Shown here piece after piece: positions 32,115-40,490 of a stretch of 44,444 nucleotides of DNA. The translations under genes and the position numbers were made by a program. This DNA is from a virus: positions 1 to 44,444 of IMG/VR virus record IMGVR_UViG_3300025679_000011; one strand, 5' to 3'. The notes beneath the pieces are model-generated. The model did no database searches and was not told the origin of the DNA. It saw only the letters and a program-made list of their open reading frames with translations. Every line of letters begins with the position of its first letter. The stretch's first letter is position 1.

Positions 32115-32938
32115 ACTATTCGCTTACATTCCGCAATATAATAAAAAGGCGTATCTCGACTATTTATTTCAAAATTTAATTTATAAATTAAATAACTGCC
32201 ACTTAATGCCGGATATATGGTGCTTGTTAGGATTAATCGTCCGCCTAATTTGGTCTCATTATCCACAAGATACCGAACCCTGACCCCGAATTCTGTTATT
32301 TCAGGTATGCCAATCAATCCGCTATCGATGTTTAAGACCCTAACCGAGCCTTGTAACGGCACATTCTCATCACGAATGACCAAGGTATCGTCATCAATAT
32401 AAGCGTTTACTATGCCCATTTCCGCTAGTAAATCCACTTGACTTAATGCCGAGCCGGAAAAATTATAGTTTTTTAATAGTCTATTTTGTGCTTGAAATTG
32501 AAAACCCAGCCCCAATTGCCGCGCTACATAGCTCGATAAATCCTCAAGAGAAATTGGAAAATTTTTAAAAATAGAAACTATATTTCCCTTTAAAAAATTC
32601 CCAGTCAAACATTTTAAGGTCATTTTTACATCAGGAGGCTGAGACAAGCTAGCGCTAACAATATTGCCAACATATATTCGAGATGTTCCATAAGATACTC
32701 TCCCAGCTTCTAATATCAAACGTTTTGGCGTTCGATTTAAATTAAAAGGGCTTGTCTCTGTCAATAGAAAATCTTGTGTGGGTTTGTCTAAGTTCGATAT
32801 TGTCACCACGCATTCATTTTGGTTTGCATTTGCGAATTTGATACCCACTGCAGAAATTTGTAAATCCGTAAAAGTAGTGAGTCGACCATTAATATCGATA
32901 CTTACTGAAACGACTCTTAAATCTAATTCTGCCATCAC
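32111..32938 (-). CDS. Baseplate hub protein
   Basis: The 275-residue product lies between plug and spike genes and resembles the gp27/gpD-like hub of simple contractile phages: FANANQNECVVTISNLDKPT, then RIYVGNIVSAS and a C-terminal GSYLIYKLNFEINSRDTPFY. It forms the trimer that joins tail tube to spike. The start overlaps the plug gene by ATGA. Confidence 0.78.
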   Translation of the reverse strand: MMAELDLRVVSVSIDINGRLTTFTDLQISAVGIKFANANQNECVVTISNLDKPTQDFLLTETSPFNLNRTPKRLILEAGRVSYGTSRIYVGNIVSASLSQPPDVKMTLKCLTGNFLKGNIVSIFKNFPISLEDLSSYVARQLGLGFQFQAQNRLLKNYNFSGSALSQVDLLAEMGIVNAYIDDDTLVIRDENVPLQGSVRVLNIDSGLIGIPEITEFGVRVRYLVDNETKLGGRLILTSTIYPALSGSYLIYKLNFEINSRDTPFYYIAECKRIV

Positions 32939-33237
32939 AAACTCGCAATTTCAGTGGCCGACGCATAAATCAAAAATTGAGAAATATTAAATTGTGGATA
33001 ATAGGGAAGCTCATTATTCATTGTTGTTAATATGAAATTTCCGTTTTGCAAGTATCGATATGGAATCATAGGATAACCGGCAACTAATCTCTGCCCCGAA
33101 ATTACCAATACATTATTGATGTAGACTGTGGCAACCGTAACGTCGCCCGTAGTATTCAATATGATGTCGAAGAAATTACCATCGACGCTAATCGAAAAGG
33201 ATTGATTCGGTATCGGCCTTAAGTTTATTTGTCGCAT
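32935..33237 (-). CDS. Baseplate plug protein
   Basis: The 100-residue product has the length and sequence style of the small plug protein described in Pam3-type baseplates (MRQINLRPIPNQSFSISVDG, YRYLQNGNFILTTMNNELPY). It sits between the Dit-like and hub genes. It would close the hub channel before ejection. Confidence 0.72.
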   Translation of the reverse strand: MRQINLRPIPNQSFSISVDGNFFDIILNTTGDVTVATVYINNVLVISGQRLVAGYPMIPYRYLQNGNFILTTMNNELPYYPQFNISQFLIYASATEIASL

Positions 33238-33821
33238 TATTTTGGCCCCGCTTCAAAGTCTGCAAAAGCCTGTGCCGCTGATACCTTGGGGGTTACGTTG
33301 CTACCTGGCAAAGGCGGCAATTGTGGCAACGGCGTGCTTACGCCCGCTGTGGTTTGCCCTCTGCGTACCGTGCTAGCCTGCGTAGGATTGGCAGGAGATA
33401 CCGGCCCGGGCACTGCTGGATTTGTGGTAGGGGTTTGCACAACCGGAGTGATGAACAACGCTTGGCGCAATTTTAAGGCGATGGTAATTGTATCGAAAAT
33501 CGCCGTAGTTTCTTCATGTGGTAATGATGTTATCAACTGATTGTAATAGGTCGATGCTTTCGTTTGCACCGTCAATAACGTGGCATTCAAATACAATTGT
33601 TTGATTAAATTATAGGTGTTTTCAAAATCGGATGAATCGAGAACAAGAGATAAGTCTATTTCGACAGGCAACGTGATTTTATGATCAATAATAGTTGCGC
33701 CGGTTTCAAGCGGATGCTCCATCACTTTTGAAACTTCACGTACTGAAACTTGTATCACGTGCGCGAGTGGAAATACTTGCACAAAGTCTTGTGTGTAAAC
33801 GGCTACAGGAGTTTGGCTCAT
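33237..33821 (-). CDS. Dit-like baseplate protein
   Basis: The 194-residue product has a Dit-like N-terminal domain (residues 1-125: VFPLAHVIQVSVREVSKVME, IIDHKITLPVEIDLSLVLDS, YNQLITSLPHEET) and a proline-rich tail ending in a short helix (AAQAFADFEAG). Dit proteins form the ring at the tube end. It lies directly after the tape measure gene, as expected. Confidence 0.75.
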   Translation of the reverse strand: MSQTPVAVYTQDFVQVFPLAHVIQVSVREVSKVMEHPLETGATIIDHKITLPVEIDLSLVLDSSDFENTYNLIKQLYLNATLLTVQTKASTYYNQLITSLPHEETTAIFDTITIALKLRQALFITPVVQTPTTNPAVPGPVSPANPTQASTVRRGQTTAGVSTPLPQLPPLPGSNVTPKVSAAQAFADFEAGPK

Positions 33822-35056
33822 GCTAACCTCGAGTCGTCAAAATTGTTTATCACCTGAGATATCATCGTTTTTAAAGGTGATTCAATAGCGGCAGCAATGC
33901 CCTCGGCGTCTGTCGCTTGCGTTTGTACGTTAATTTCGCCTATATCCACAGCCACAGAAGAGGATTTTTGATTCAATATGCTTGAGCTTCCCGCTGCGGA
34001 CAATACGCTTTTAGGGTACAAGGCGTCGGTAAAAGCCGCTGGGTTTTTTCTCGACTTCAATACAAAGTCGGATTGTTCATCTAGCGGCTGTAAGAGGCCA
34101 TTATTATTGGCAAAGTTATAAAAAGATTCACTGAGCTTGCTCGCCGCTTCTTTTACGTCGCCCAATGCGCCTACTAAATCCCTTGAGAAATTAGAATAGA
34201 ATACCGAGTTTTCTTTTAAACTATCGGAGAGTTTAGCTATCTTATCGGGGATATCTTTAGTTTCTATGCCAGGTATAGGATTTGCGACGATGCTTCCTAG
34301 ACTGCGGACAATGCCCGCGAAGAATTCTTTGTTTTCGTGAAGAAAACTCCCCACATTATTAACCTTATTAAGGCCCGTTGTTGCTGCAGGTAGCACGACA
34401 TCGCCAACGTCACGAAAAAGCGTTCCGGCTATTTGTTGGGTATCTTTTAAGGCATTGTTAAAAGCGACCGCTTTTTCCTTGTTTTCATCCGTAACCACAC
34501 CAAAACGCTTTGAGCGCTCTACGGCTTCATCTAATGCCGCTTTACCCCGAGCTAGGGCTAGCGTGTTTTCTTCGCTGAGCCCGAAGGCTTTACCCACAGC
34601 AAGAGCCTCTACCTTGGGTAAAGCCTTTAATTGGTCCGCAAAATTAGGGATGAAATTTAAAACTTCTTGGCCGGTAATGCCGAGCTGTCTAGCAATGCCT
34701 TTTATACTCGCTTGAAAATCGGAAGCCTTGCCGCCGCCTTGCTCTATCGCTCGGCCCCATGCGTCAAAATCGCCTACGTTCACATCTAACGCGTCCGCAA
34801 CTGAACCTAATTGCTCGGCATAATCTGCAGCCAACTTTATGCCAGTGACGAGAGCGGCGGCAGAAAATACGCTTAGTAATGCAGAACGGCCCGAAGTGAT
34901 GATTTTATTAAACGAAGAACCAAGAGTCTCTGTGGATTTATCGGCAGCTTTTAAAGACTTAGTCAACCCGTCTACATCAGCTTGAGCGGTTTTTGTATTC
35001 TTTTTTAAATCTTTTGTGTCGCCCTTAAAAAGGATGTAAAGCGTACTTAATATCAT
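33818..35056 (-). CDS. Tape measure protein
   Basis: The 412-residue product is helical with a hydrophobic segment (SALLSVFSAAALVTGIKLAA, about residues 58-77) and repetitive coiled parts (LKKNTKTAQADVDGLTKSLK). The segment GSVADALDVNVGDFDAWGRA is common in tape measure proteins. At about 1.5 angstrom per residue it predicts a short tail near 60 nm. It follows the frameshifted chaperone genes and overlaps them by ATGA. Confidence 0.88.
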   Translation of the reverse strand: MILSTLYILFKGDTKDLKKNTKTAQADVDGLTKSLKAADKSTETLGSSFNKIITSGRSALLSVFSAAALVTGIKLAADYAEQLGSVADALDVNVGDFDAWGRAIEQGGGKASDFQASIKGIARQLGITGQEVLNFIPNFADQLKALPKVEALAVGKAFGLSEENTLALARGKAALDEAVERSKRFGVVTDENKEKAVAFNNALKDTQQIAGTLFRDVGDVVLPAATTGLNKVNNVGSFLHENKEFFAGIVRSLGSIVANPIPGIETKDIPDKIAKLSDSLKENSVFYSNFSRDLVGALGDVKEAASKLSESFYNFANNNGLLQPLDEQSDFVLKSRKNPAAFTDALYPKSVLSAAGSSSILNQKSSSVAVDIGEINVQTQATDAEGIAAAIESPLKTMISQVINNFDDSRLA

Positions 35057-35585
35057 CGCTTGTTGTCCCTCTTCTTTTGGGCGTGTTTAATAGCAACGTA
35101 CTCATTGTAACGGGTTATCATTATCGATTCCCAAATAACCCACGCGTCTTCCAAACTATAAACAGTTTTTAGTTCGTAGAGGGTTGCTTGTCCAGAGGAG
35201 ATAATCGCCCCAAAGAATCCATCAACATTTTGGAAATCCACAATGGGACTTTCTGGGCGATATCTTCCAAGAAACTCGAGATTCGCCCGCGAGCTAAAAA
35301 ACTACAATTGTACTCTAGGACTGCATATTCTAATTTTAACAATGATTCGAAACCGTATTTCACGTGGTTATTTACAAGCTCTTCGGTCTCTAAGAATATT
35401 CCATTCTCGGCTGTTTTCACAAACTTCATGAGCTTTAAACTCATGGCTTTGTTTAAAACATAGCTACCCGTTTTAGGGATAGCGGACGAGAAATATTGAG
35501 AAAATATCTCTCGTCCATCATAAGCCGGTATCTTGTGAATGACGTATTCTATGTCGTCAATAACTATGTTTTTCGGTTCAATCAT
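35053..35585 (-). CDS. Tail assembly chaperone, -1 frameshift fusion product
   Basis: This is the long product made by reading 35585-35208, slipping back one base at TTTGGGG, and continuing from 35208 to the stop at 35053. The result is about 177 residues. The second part (GAIISSGQATLYELKTVYSL, AWVIWESIMITRYNEYVAIK) has no likely start of its own: its ATG-like frame begins inside the first gene at a GTG without a ribosome site. Like lambda gpGT, the fusion would bind tape measure and tube protein in early tail assembly. Confidence 0.78.
35169..35585 (-). CDS. Tail assembly chaperone, short form
   Basis: The 138-residue unshifted product (MIEPKNIVIDDIEYVIHKIP...) lies between the tube and tape measure genes, the standard chaperone position. 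Most ribosomes would end at 35169, and a minority shift into the longer form. The sequence is diverged, so the call rests on position, length and the frameshift arrangement. Confidence 0.78.
   Translation of the reverse strand: MIEPKNIVIDDIEYVIHKIPAYDGREIFSQYFSSAIPKTGSYVLNKAMSLKLMKFVKTAENGIFLETEELVNNHVKYGFESLLKLEYAVLEYNCSFLARGRISSFLEDIAQKVPLWISKMLMDSLGRLSPLDKQPSTN
35208..35214 (-). promoter_or_regulatory. Programmed -1 ribosomal slippery heptamer TTTGGGG
   Basis: On the minus strand, T TTG GGG lies exactly in the zero frame of the short form (X XXY YYZ pattern). A one-base slip gives TTT GGG and opens the second frame, which continues for 51 codons. It lies 39 bases before the zero-frame stop, matching other phage tail chaperone genes. 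Confidence 0.8.
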
Positions 35586-36049
35586 TACGCTGGGGATACC
35601 TGTTCAAATATAAAATTGTAAGTCTTGGATTTAAGCATGCCCGTTGATGTCAACGCATTACCTAAAGTTCCGCTTATGATTTTCCCATTCGTATATGTAA
35701 ACGTGCGGGGGCGCGAGAACAACGAAGTGATTGGATAAATTAAAATCAAAGTCATTAAATCAGGAATAACCAGTTTACCCACACCAGGCCGCGCGGCGTT
35801 AAGCAAGATGGACAAATTAACGTCGTCTTGGCTTGTGGGCACTACGCTAAGATTGACTTCAACGCGAGTCGCTTTCGACCACGTTACAAGCGTGCCGTTC
35901 ACGTTCATTTCACCATCACCGACGGGCAACTCGTTAATCTCAATAGGGTCCACATCGTGCGCCCATTGAGAAATTGTGAACCCTGTCGGGAAGGAAATAG
36001 AAGCGCGCAAAATCGCTTTAGTTCCAAAACCAGAAATATTTATAGTCAT
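35585..36049 (-). CDS. Tail tube protein (probable)
   Basis: This 154-residue beta-rich protein (MTINISGFGTKAILRASISF...) lies directly downstream of the sheath gene and upstream of the chaperones, the fixed place of the tube gene in contractile phages. The size is normal for a tube subunit. DVDPIEINELPVGDGEMNVN and the closing LKSKTYNFIFEQV suit the fold. The call rests mainly on position. Confidence 0.75.
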   Translation of the reverse strand: MTINISGFGTKAILRASISFPTGFTISQWAHDVDPIEINELPVGDGEMNVNGTLVTWSKATRVEVNLSVVPTSQDDVNLSILLNAARPGVGKLVIPDLMTLILIYPITSLFSRPRTFTYTNGKIISGTLGNALTSTGMLKSKTYNFIFEQVSPA

Positions 36050-36060
36050 TTTTCAGCCCC

Positions 36061-37599
36061 TTAAACTAAAGCGTGGCGACCGACAACTTGTCGAATCACA
36101 TCGTCTTTCTTGTAAATAAGCGTATATGTAGCAATTACGGTAATAGGGTCAATCGTACACGTGAGCCAATATCCGGCGTTTTGTACTTGATACCATGCGT
36201 TAATGTCGCCGCCTGCTAGTGTGGTTATCGCTTGAACTTGAGTGTTGGTCAGAAAACCTTGCACGCTGATAGTCCCGTTGCTTAAACCCACATTTACCGC
36301 TTGTTGTACTGCTGATTGAATTTGCGCAACGCCCTCGCTGTTTGCAGAAACTTGAGTTTGTGCAATAAGCAAATTCATTATTTCAACACCGGCATAATTT
36401 CTTAGCCAAATTTCATTTGCGTACGCTGTCATATCAGTGATGTTTGTATTCACACCAGTACCCGATAAAACACCTGTTTGATAGAAACTTAAATTTCTAC
36501 CCGCTTCTTGTGTGAAGCCGTAGAAATTCACCCTTGCCGTAGTATAGGACTGATAATCGGCTGCATCTGACACACTGGGTGTTAGCGGGAACTGGTTAAA
36601 CATGTAGTTCTGTACGCTATTCGGCGTGAAATAATTTGTCGCGGCAAGAATCATGCCGGGGACCATTTCAGGGTATTGATTAGAGAGCGGAGCCAAGGTC
36701 ATTGCCGTGCCTTGAATGTTCAGCAATGAGTCAGAGATAGCTTGAAAATTCGCTGCGGTGACTTGCACAAGGTACATGAAGGTCACATTTAGGCCATTGT
36801 TCCAAGTTGCTGCAGCTAGAACCTCTGTGGGGGTCAATGCGGCTGCATCTGTGAATACAAACGATGCAAAATTATTCGATTGATTATAGGAATTTTGTAA
36901 AGCTGTTGTGACTGTCTCGGCAACACCACCGAACGAGAAAACGGGGCCATTCGGATACATACTACTTAAAGATGGAGACCAGCCGATAATGCTCGAGATA
37001 TCTTCACCTGAAGCCGGTGACGCTACGATTACGTTTGCAATGCCCGCGACGCCGCCCGCTAAATCAAAGCCGCCCGAGGTCACATCATACGTCACAGTCG
37101 CGGAGGTCCACATCGTGCCTGTAAAAGTTTGAATTGCGGTTTCTATAATGGTCGCAACTGCAGCCAAAGAACCGGCAGCGCTAAAGTTAAGGCCGGTAAC
37201 TTGATTAGTTACCCCGCCTAGAGTCAACGCAAAACCGCCCGATGTCACAGCATTAAGCGTAGCGAGGGTGGTATTCACAGAAGAAGACGCTAGATTAGCG
37301 CCGAAAATCAACGGTGCGGTAGCGGTGTCGCCGTTCCACCCCGAAAATTGCAAAAGCTTTGGAGACGTTTGAGCTTTACTTGTCCAGCCAAAATAGAAGC
37401 CCGCGCGTGCGTACTCTTCGGACTCTACGCCAAAATAGCTCCCTACTTGGGCAGCACTCATAAACGAGACCACAGCGCCGCCGGTGGGCACCAATGGGCT
37501 AGTGGTAAAAATTCTGGTCACTAAGTCAGTAGGGGCTAGAGCCGACGCCCCAACTTGAGACGAGGTGATATCTACATATGTACTAAACGGAATAGGCAT
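36061..37599 (-). CDS. Tail sheath protein, DUF3383 type
   Basis: The 512-residue product is the contractile sheath subunit. It begins MPIPFSTYVDITSSQVGASA and shows DLVTRIFTTSPLVPTGG, a FGVESEEYARAGFYFGW segment and TARVNFYGFTQEAGRNLSFY, as in the DUF3383 family. A C-terminal YTLIYKKDDVIRQVVGRHAL would contribute a strand to neighbouring subunits. It defines the phage as a myovirus. Confidence 0.9.
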   Translation of the reverse strand: MPIPFSTYVDITSSQVGASALAPTDLVTRIFTTSPLVPTGGAVVSFMSAAQVGSYFGVESEEYARAGFYFGWTSKAQTSPKLLQFSGWNGDTATAPLIFGANLASSSVNTTLATLNAVTSGGFALTLGGVTNQVTGLNFSAAGSLAAVATIIETAIQTFTGTMWTSATVTYDVTSGGFDLAGGVAGIANVIVASPASGEDISSIIGWSPSLSSMYPNGPVFSFGGVAETVTTALQNSYNQSNNFASFVFTDAAALTPTEVLAAATWNNGLNVTFMYLVQVTAANFQAISDSLLNIQGTAMTLAPLSNQYPEMVPGMILAATNYFTPNSVQNYMFNQFPLTPSVSDAADYQSYTTARVNFYGFTQEAGRNLSFYQTGVLSGTGVNTNITDMTAYANEIWLRNYAGVEIMNLLIAQTQVSANSEGVAQIQSAVQQAVNVGLSNGTISVQGFLTNTQVQAITTLAGGDINAWYQVQNAGYWLTCTIDPITVIATYTLIYKKDDVIRQVVGRHALV

Positions 37600-37600
37600 T

Positions 37601-38155
37601 TTATACCCCTACTATTGTGTTTGTGATTGATGATACCACCGGGTCTATCGTTTTGATAACTTGTTGGTACGTCAAAGTAAAGTCGAAACTGGGCGACGCC
37701 TCGTACCTGTCCTGGTCGTCTATGAAATAAGGGTTCGTAATATCTTGAACCCTTAAAATACTGATTCCTGCTAAATTCAAAGCATTTAAAGTATTTTCTG
37801 CTTGCAAAATCATACACACATCATTTACTAAATCGGACGCCGTGTACGTGGCTGTATTTGTGGGTACAGAGATAACAAGCGCGCTCACTTGAAAAGTGGT
37901 TTTAAAACACTGCACCATCAAATGAGTTTCTTGATTCGCTACCGAATCCCAATAAGAAATATTTTGCGGGAATCCGTATCGGACATCGCCTAACTTATAA
38001 AAATAAACTGTAGGCCCTACATTCGTTCCCTGCATCGTGGGTTGATACTTTTGTTTCACGATAACTAACGGGTCTAAATATCCGAGTGTAATTAGCCCTT
38101 GTTGTACTAAGGGTAAAAACACTCGGATTAAATCATTCGTTGTTATCGGCAACAT
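37601..38155 (-). CDS. Neck/tail terminator protein (probable)
   Basis: The 184-residue product lies just upstream of the sheath, where the tail terminator is expected. PTVYFYKLGDVRYGF, NQETHLMVQCFKTTFQVSAL and SPSFDFTLTYQQVIKTIDPV match the LIC_12616-like neck terminator family in style. It would cap the tail tube and sheath and bind the neck. Confidence 0.75.
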   Translation of the reverse strand: MLPITTNDLIRVFLPLVQQGLITLGYLDPLVIVKQKYQPTMQGTNVGPTVYFYKLGDVRYGFPQNISYWDSVANQETHLMVQCFKTTFQVSALVISVPTNTATYTASDLVNDVCMILQAENTLNALNLAGISILRVQDITNPYFIDDQDRYEASPSFDFTLTYQQVIKTIDPVVSSITNTIVGV

Positions 38156-38350
38156 TTACATAGAAACCACAGTGAAATTCGAAAGCGTAAATAGTAATGA
38201 GCTACCATCAGTAAAATAAAACTGAAAAATTCTTGATATCGTTCTAACAGGCTGTGAGCATGAAAGCGCTAACGCGTAGTTAAAAAATGGCTGTTGGCCA
38301 CTAACTCCACGTGAGGCGGCTTGTGTTAAAACGGTGCTTGCTATAGTCAT
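38156..38350 (-). CDS. Small neck-region protein, paralogue of the next gene upstream
   Basis: A 64-residue protein, MTIASTVLTQAASRGVSGQQ. It shares the start MT-AS--L, a GQ-x-x-(Y/F)-x-N element and a D-(G/L)-SSLLF element with the 90-residue protein at 38363, so one probably arose from the other. The function is unknown; a minor virion component is likely given its place between neck genes. Confidence 0.65.
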   Translation of the reverse strand: MTIASTVLTQAASRGVSGQQPFFNYALALSCSQPVRTISRIFQFYFTDGSSLLFTLSNFTVVSM

Positions 38351-38362
38351 GATTTATCGTCC

Positions 38363-38635
38363 TTATCGCGGAATCAAAAGGTAGTCGTCACCACTGCCAG
38401 GGAAAGCACTGCCGCCGCCTAGACTTACTCGATTCGTAAGCGTATTAAAAAGCAAACTACTTAAATCTGCAAAAACATAAATATAACCAGGCCCTAAAAG
38501 GTCATTAATAAAAACACCTGTCGGGGTTGCATTCTGTGCTTGCTGAGTACAGAAATTAAGGTACGAAGTTTGACCATTAAACCCTATGCCGTTTGTGCGG
38601 TTAGCAGTATCCAGAATATCACTTGCTGTTGTCAT
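38363..38635 (-). CDS. Small neck-region protein, paralogue of its neighbour
   Basis: A 90-residue protein, MTTASDILDTANRTNGIGFN, sharing its pattern with the following 64-residue protein but with a longer Gly-rich tail (RVSLGGGSAFPGSGDDYLLI). No family is recognised. Confidence 0.65.
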   Translation of the reverse strand: MTTASDILDTANRTNGIGFNGQTSYLNFCTQQAQNATPTGVFINDLLGPGYIYVFADLSSLLFNTLTNRVSLGGGSAFPGSGDDYLLIPR

Positions 38636-38637
38636 TT

Positions 38638-39108
38638 TTAGCCATCCTGTCCCGGGCTAAAGCGCCCTTGATCGAAACCAACATACCCGCTACCGGGGCC
38701 ATCAAAGCCGAATATCGGCGGCTCATTAATCCACACAGGGGGATTAAGAATAAACACGCAACGCATTTCTAACCACCCATCAATACCAAACCATGCGTCA
38801 GCGGATTCACATTGATACCAACGCCCATGGAAAACTAGCAAGTCGGATGAGAAATCCCGCTTAACATCCTCTAATGGATAGTACGCGAAAAAATCGAAAT
38901 ATTCTTTTTGTAAATCCAAACCGAGCGTTTGGTACAGATTACGAGGGACCGGCTGGAAACTGCCGAGAATGCTCTGCGCACCCTCATAATAAGGCACATC
39001 TTGGCCAATGTTATTTAGCGTCCGACCTGCAGCTTTGTACCATGTCACAGGCTGTGGTTTTATCACAGTAAGCGCTTGCCTTAATAAATTGCTGCCTGGT
39101 GTGGTCAT
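38638..39108 (-). CDS. Neck-region structural protein, unknown
   Basis: A 156-residue protein (MTTPGSNLLRQALTVIKPQP...) with conserved-looking aromatic clusters (EYFDFFAYYPLEDVKRDFSS, FHGRWYQCESADAWFGIDGW). Proteins of this type stand between connector and sheath genes in DUF2184-capsid phages and may form the collar or head-tail joint. The C-terminus is Gly/Phe-rich (IFGFDGPGSGYVGFDQG). Confidence 0.68.
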   Translation of the reverse strand: MTTPGSNLLRQALTVIKPQPVTWYKAAGRTLNNIGQDVPYYEGAQSILGSFQPVPRNLYQTLGLDLQKEYFDFFAYYPLEDVKRDFSSDLLVFHGRWYQCESADAWFGIDGWLEMRCVFILNPPVWINEPPIFGFDGPGSGYVGFDQGRFSPGQDG

Positions 39109-39605
39109 TCGGTTACGCCCTCAAAAACGGCAGAGCTTAAAGTCGAAAGCATGTAGCCAGTATCCACAAGAGGCTTTCTAAGCGTTGCGGTAATCGTCTT
39201 GTTTTTCCGTCTAGCCAAACGCGCGCGCACCGTGCTTTCTGCTAACGCGGGGCTATGGATGTTTTTGATTGTGATTTTAACTTGCGCTGCAGCCTTTAGG
39301 CTTATCACTGTGAACATGCCGTTTACAGTTTGTGCGCCTGCCATAACTTTTCTCGATTCATTAGCCGCCAAAGTTTCCCACTCTGTTTCTCTCTGTGTGA
39401 TTGTAGGGCGCATGAAAGGGCGCGGCGGTATATTCCTGGCCGGTGCCCCATATTCGTTGATTGTAGCGACTTGAGCGACGGGTGTTCCATCGGGATAAAC
39501 TGCAGACTTAAACCAACCGACTTTAGCCGAAGTTTTCTCTATATCCACAATAGCTTTCTGAAGCCGCTTTGCCGCCTCTGTGGTTACTACTTTAACGGTG
39601 GTCAT
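39105..39605 (-). CDS. Head-tail joining protein, HK97 gp10-like (probable)
   Basis: The 166-residue product has the layout of gp10-like tail-completion proteins: a helical start (TTEAAKRLQKAIVDIEKTSA), AKVGWFKSAVYPDG, VAQVATINEYGAPARNIPPR and PFMRPTITQRETEW, then a basic helix. ATG 39605 overlaps the upstream stop by ATGA; the longer open frame to 39749 is shadow sequence of the DUF4054 gene. Confidence 0.75.
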   Translation of the reverse strand: MTTVKVVTTEAAKRLQKAIVDIEKTSAKVGWFKSAVYPDGTPVAQVATINEYGAPARNIPPRPFMRPTITQRETEWETLAANESRKVMAGAQTVNGMFTVISLKAAAQVKITIKNIHSPALAESTVRARLARRKNKTITATLRKPLVDTGYMLSTLSSAVFEGVTE

Positions 39606-40081
39606 GCTGGCCACTGCCCTGGGAATATGCCGTAAACTTGGCGTATTGCGCTTCGTTCCGGCTGGCCGCCTACCATCCAACCGCCTACAGCGTAAACTTT
39701 CAAAAGGGCGAGAATTAGTTGGCCGTAGCCTGTTTGATTTAGGTACCATTGAAATTGGTCTGGCAATGGTGGGGGAGTTAAACCCACAGACACCCGACCG
39801 ATTGTTGAATTTTGGATGAGCCCGGGTTGTGAATCCCCCGGCATTCCGTTGGCGTTATTCATTTGCAAAGCAAGTTGAGTTAAATGCGCCGTGTACAAGT
39901 TAAGCACTTGCAATCTTGCTGGCGGAAGTAACCAACCGTATTGGACTGGCGAAACGAAACAAGTGGCAACGTCCCAGGTTAGTTGAAGCGTTGCCACCGG
40001 AAAGGCTGTTTCGTTTGCAAAATTAGGAAACTGAGCAATAAAAGCCGCGTAGTTAAAAGTAAGAACCGGCGGCGTTGTCAT
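39602..40081 (-). CDS. Head-tail connector, DUF4054 type
   Basis: The 159-residue product matches DUF4054 connectors: FNYAAFIAQFPNFANETAFP near the start, LQVLNLYTAHLTQLALQMNN, and a C-terminal YGQLILALLKVYAVGGWMVG. It would form a ring beneath the portal. Confidence 0.85.
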   Translation of the reverse strand: MTTPPVLTFNYAAFIAQFPNFANETAFPVATLQLTWDVATCFVSPVQYGWLLPPARLQVLNLYTAHLTQLALQMNNANGMPGDSQPGLIQNSTIGRVSVGLTPPPLPDQFQWYLNQTGYGQLILALLKVYAVGGWMVGGQPERSAIRQVYGIFPGQWPA

Positions 40082-40082
40082 G

Positions 40083-40472
40083 CTACATCCTCGCTAAGTT
40101 TACATTCTTTTCAACTTTGTACGAACCTGTCGCCGTTCCTGCTAAATAATCAGCGGGAGTTCTCGGCGCGCTTTTGTCTTTTGGTTTCATGTCAGCTACA
40201 GCTTTAGAAATAGAAACATTTTTACGTTCTACTTTAATGTGGCCATTTTTAACATGAATTTGAAAACATTCGTTACTTTCTAAAAACGCTAATTCGTCGT
40301 CATTAACGCGAGTGACTGCGCCGAGGGGTGTAACGAGTTGTTTAGTGTTTAGATTGGCCCCGCCATTAATCTTAACGCTTTTAACTTTAATCATTACGCC
40401 ATCGCCGCCCGCTTTTTCCCACTGGGCATATTCTTGCCCAGCGGTCAAAGTTGAGAAAACAAAATGTTGCAT
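40083..40472 (-). CDS. Head-region protein, unknown
   Basis: A 129-residue basic protein (MQHFVFSTLTAGQEYAQWEK...) between capsid and connector genes. The N-terminal 80 residues look like a beta-barrel and the tail is lysine-rich. A similar small gene occurs at this place in related phages, but its role is not known to me. Confidence 0.68.
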   Translation of the reverse strand: MQHFVFSTLTAGQEYAQWEKAGGDGVMIKVKSVKINGGANLNTKQLVTPLGAVTRVNDDELAFLESNECFQIHVKNGHIKVERKNVSISKAVADMKPKDKSAPRTPADYLAGTATGSYKVEKNVNLARM

Positions 40473-40490
40473 TGTGAAGCCCTTACTTAG

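Noticed and set aside
39606-39749. N-terminal extension of the gp10-like gene
   Set aside because: It is Arg/Pro-rich sequence read out of frame through the DUF4054 gene; the ATGA overlap at 39605 is the normal start.
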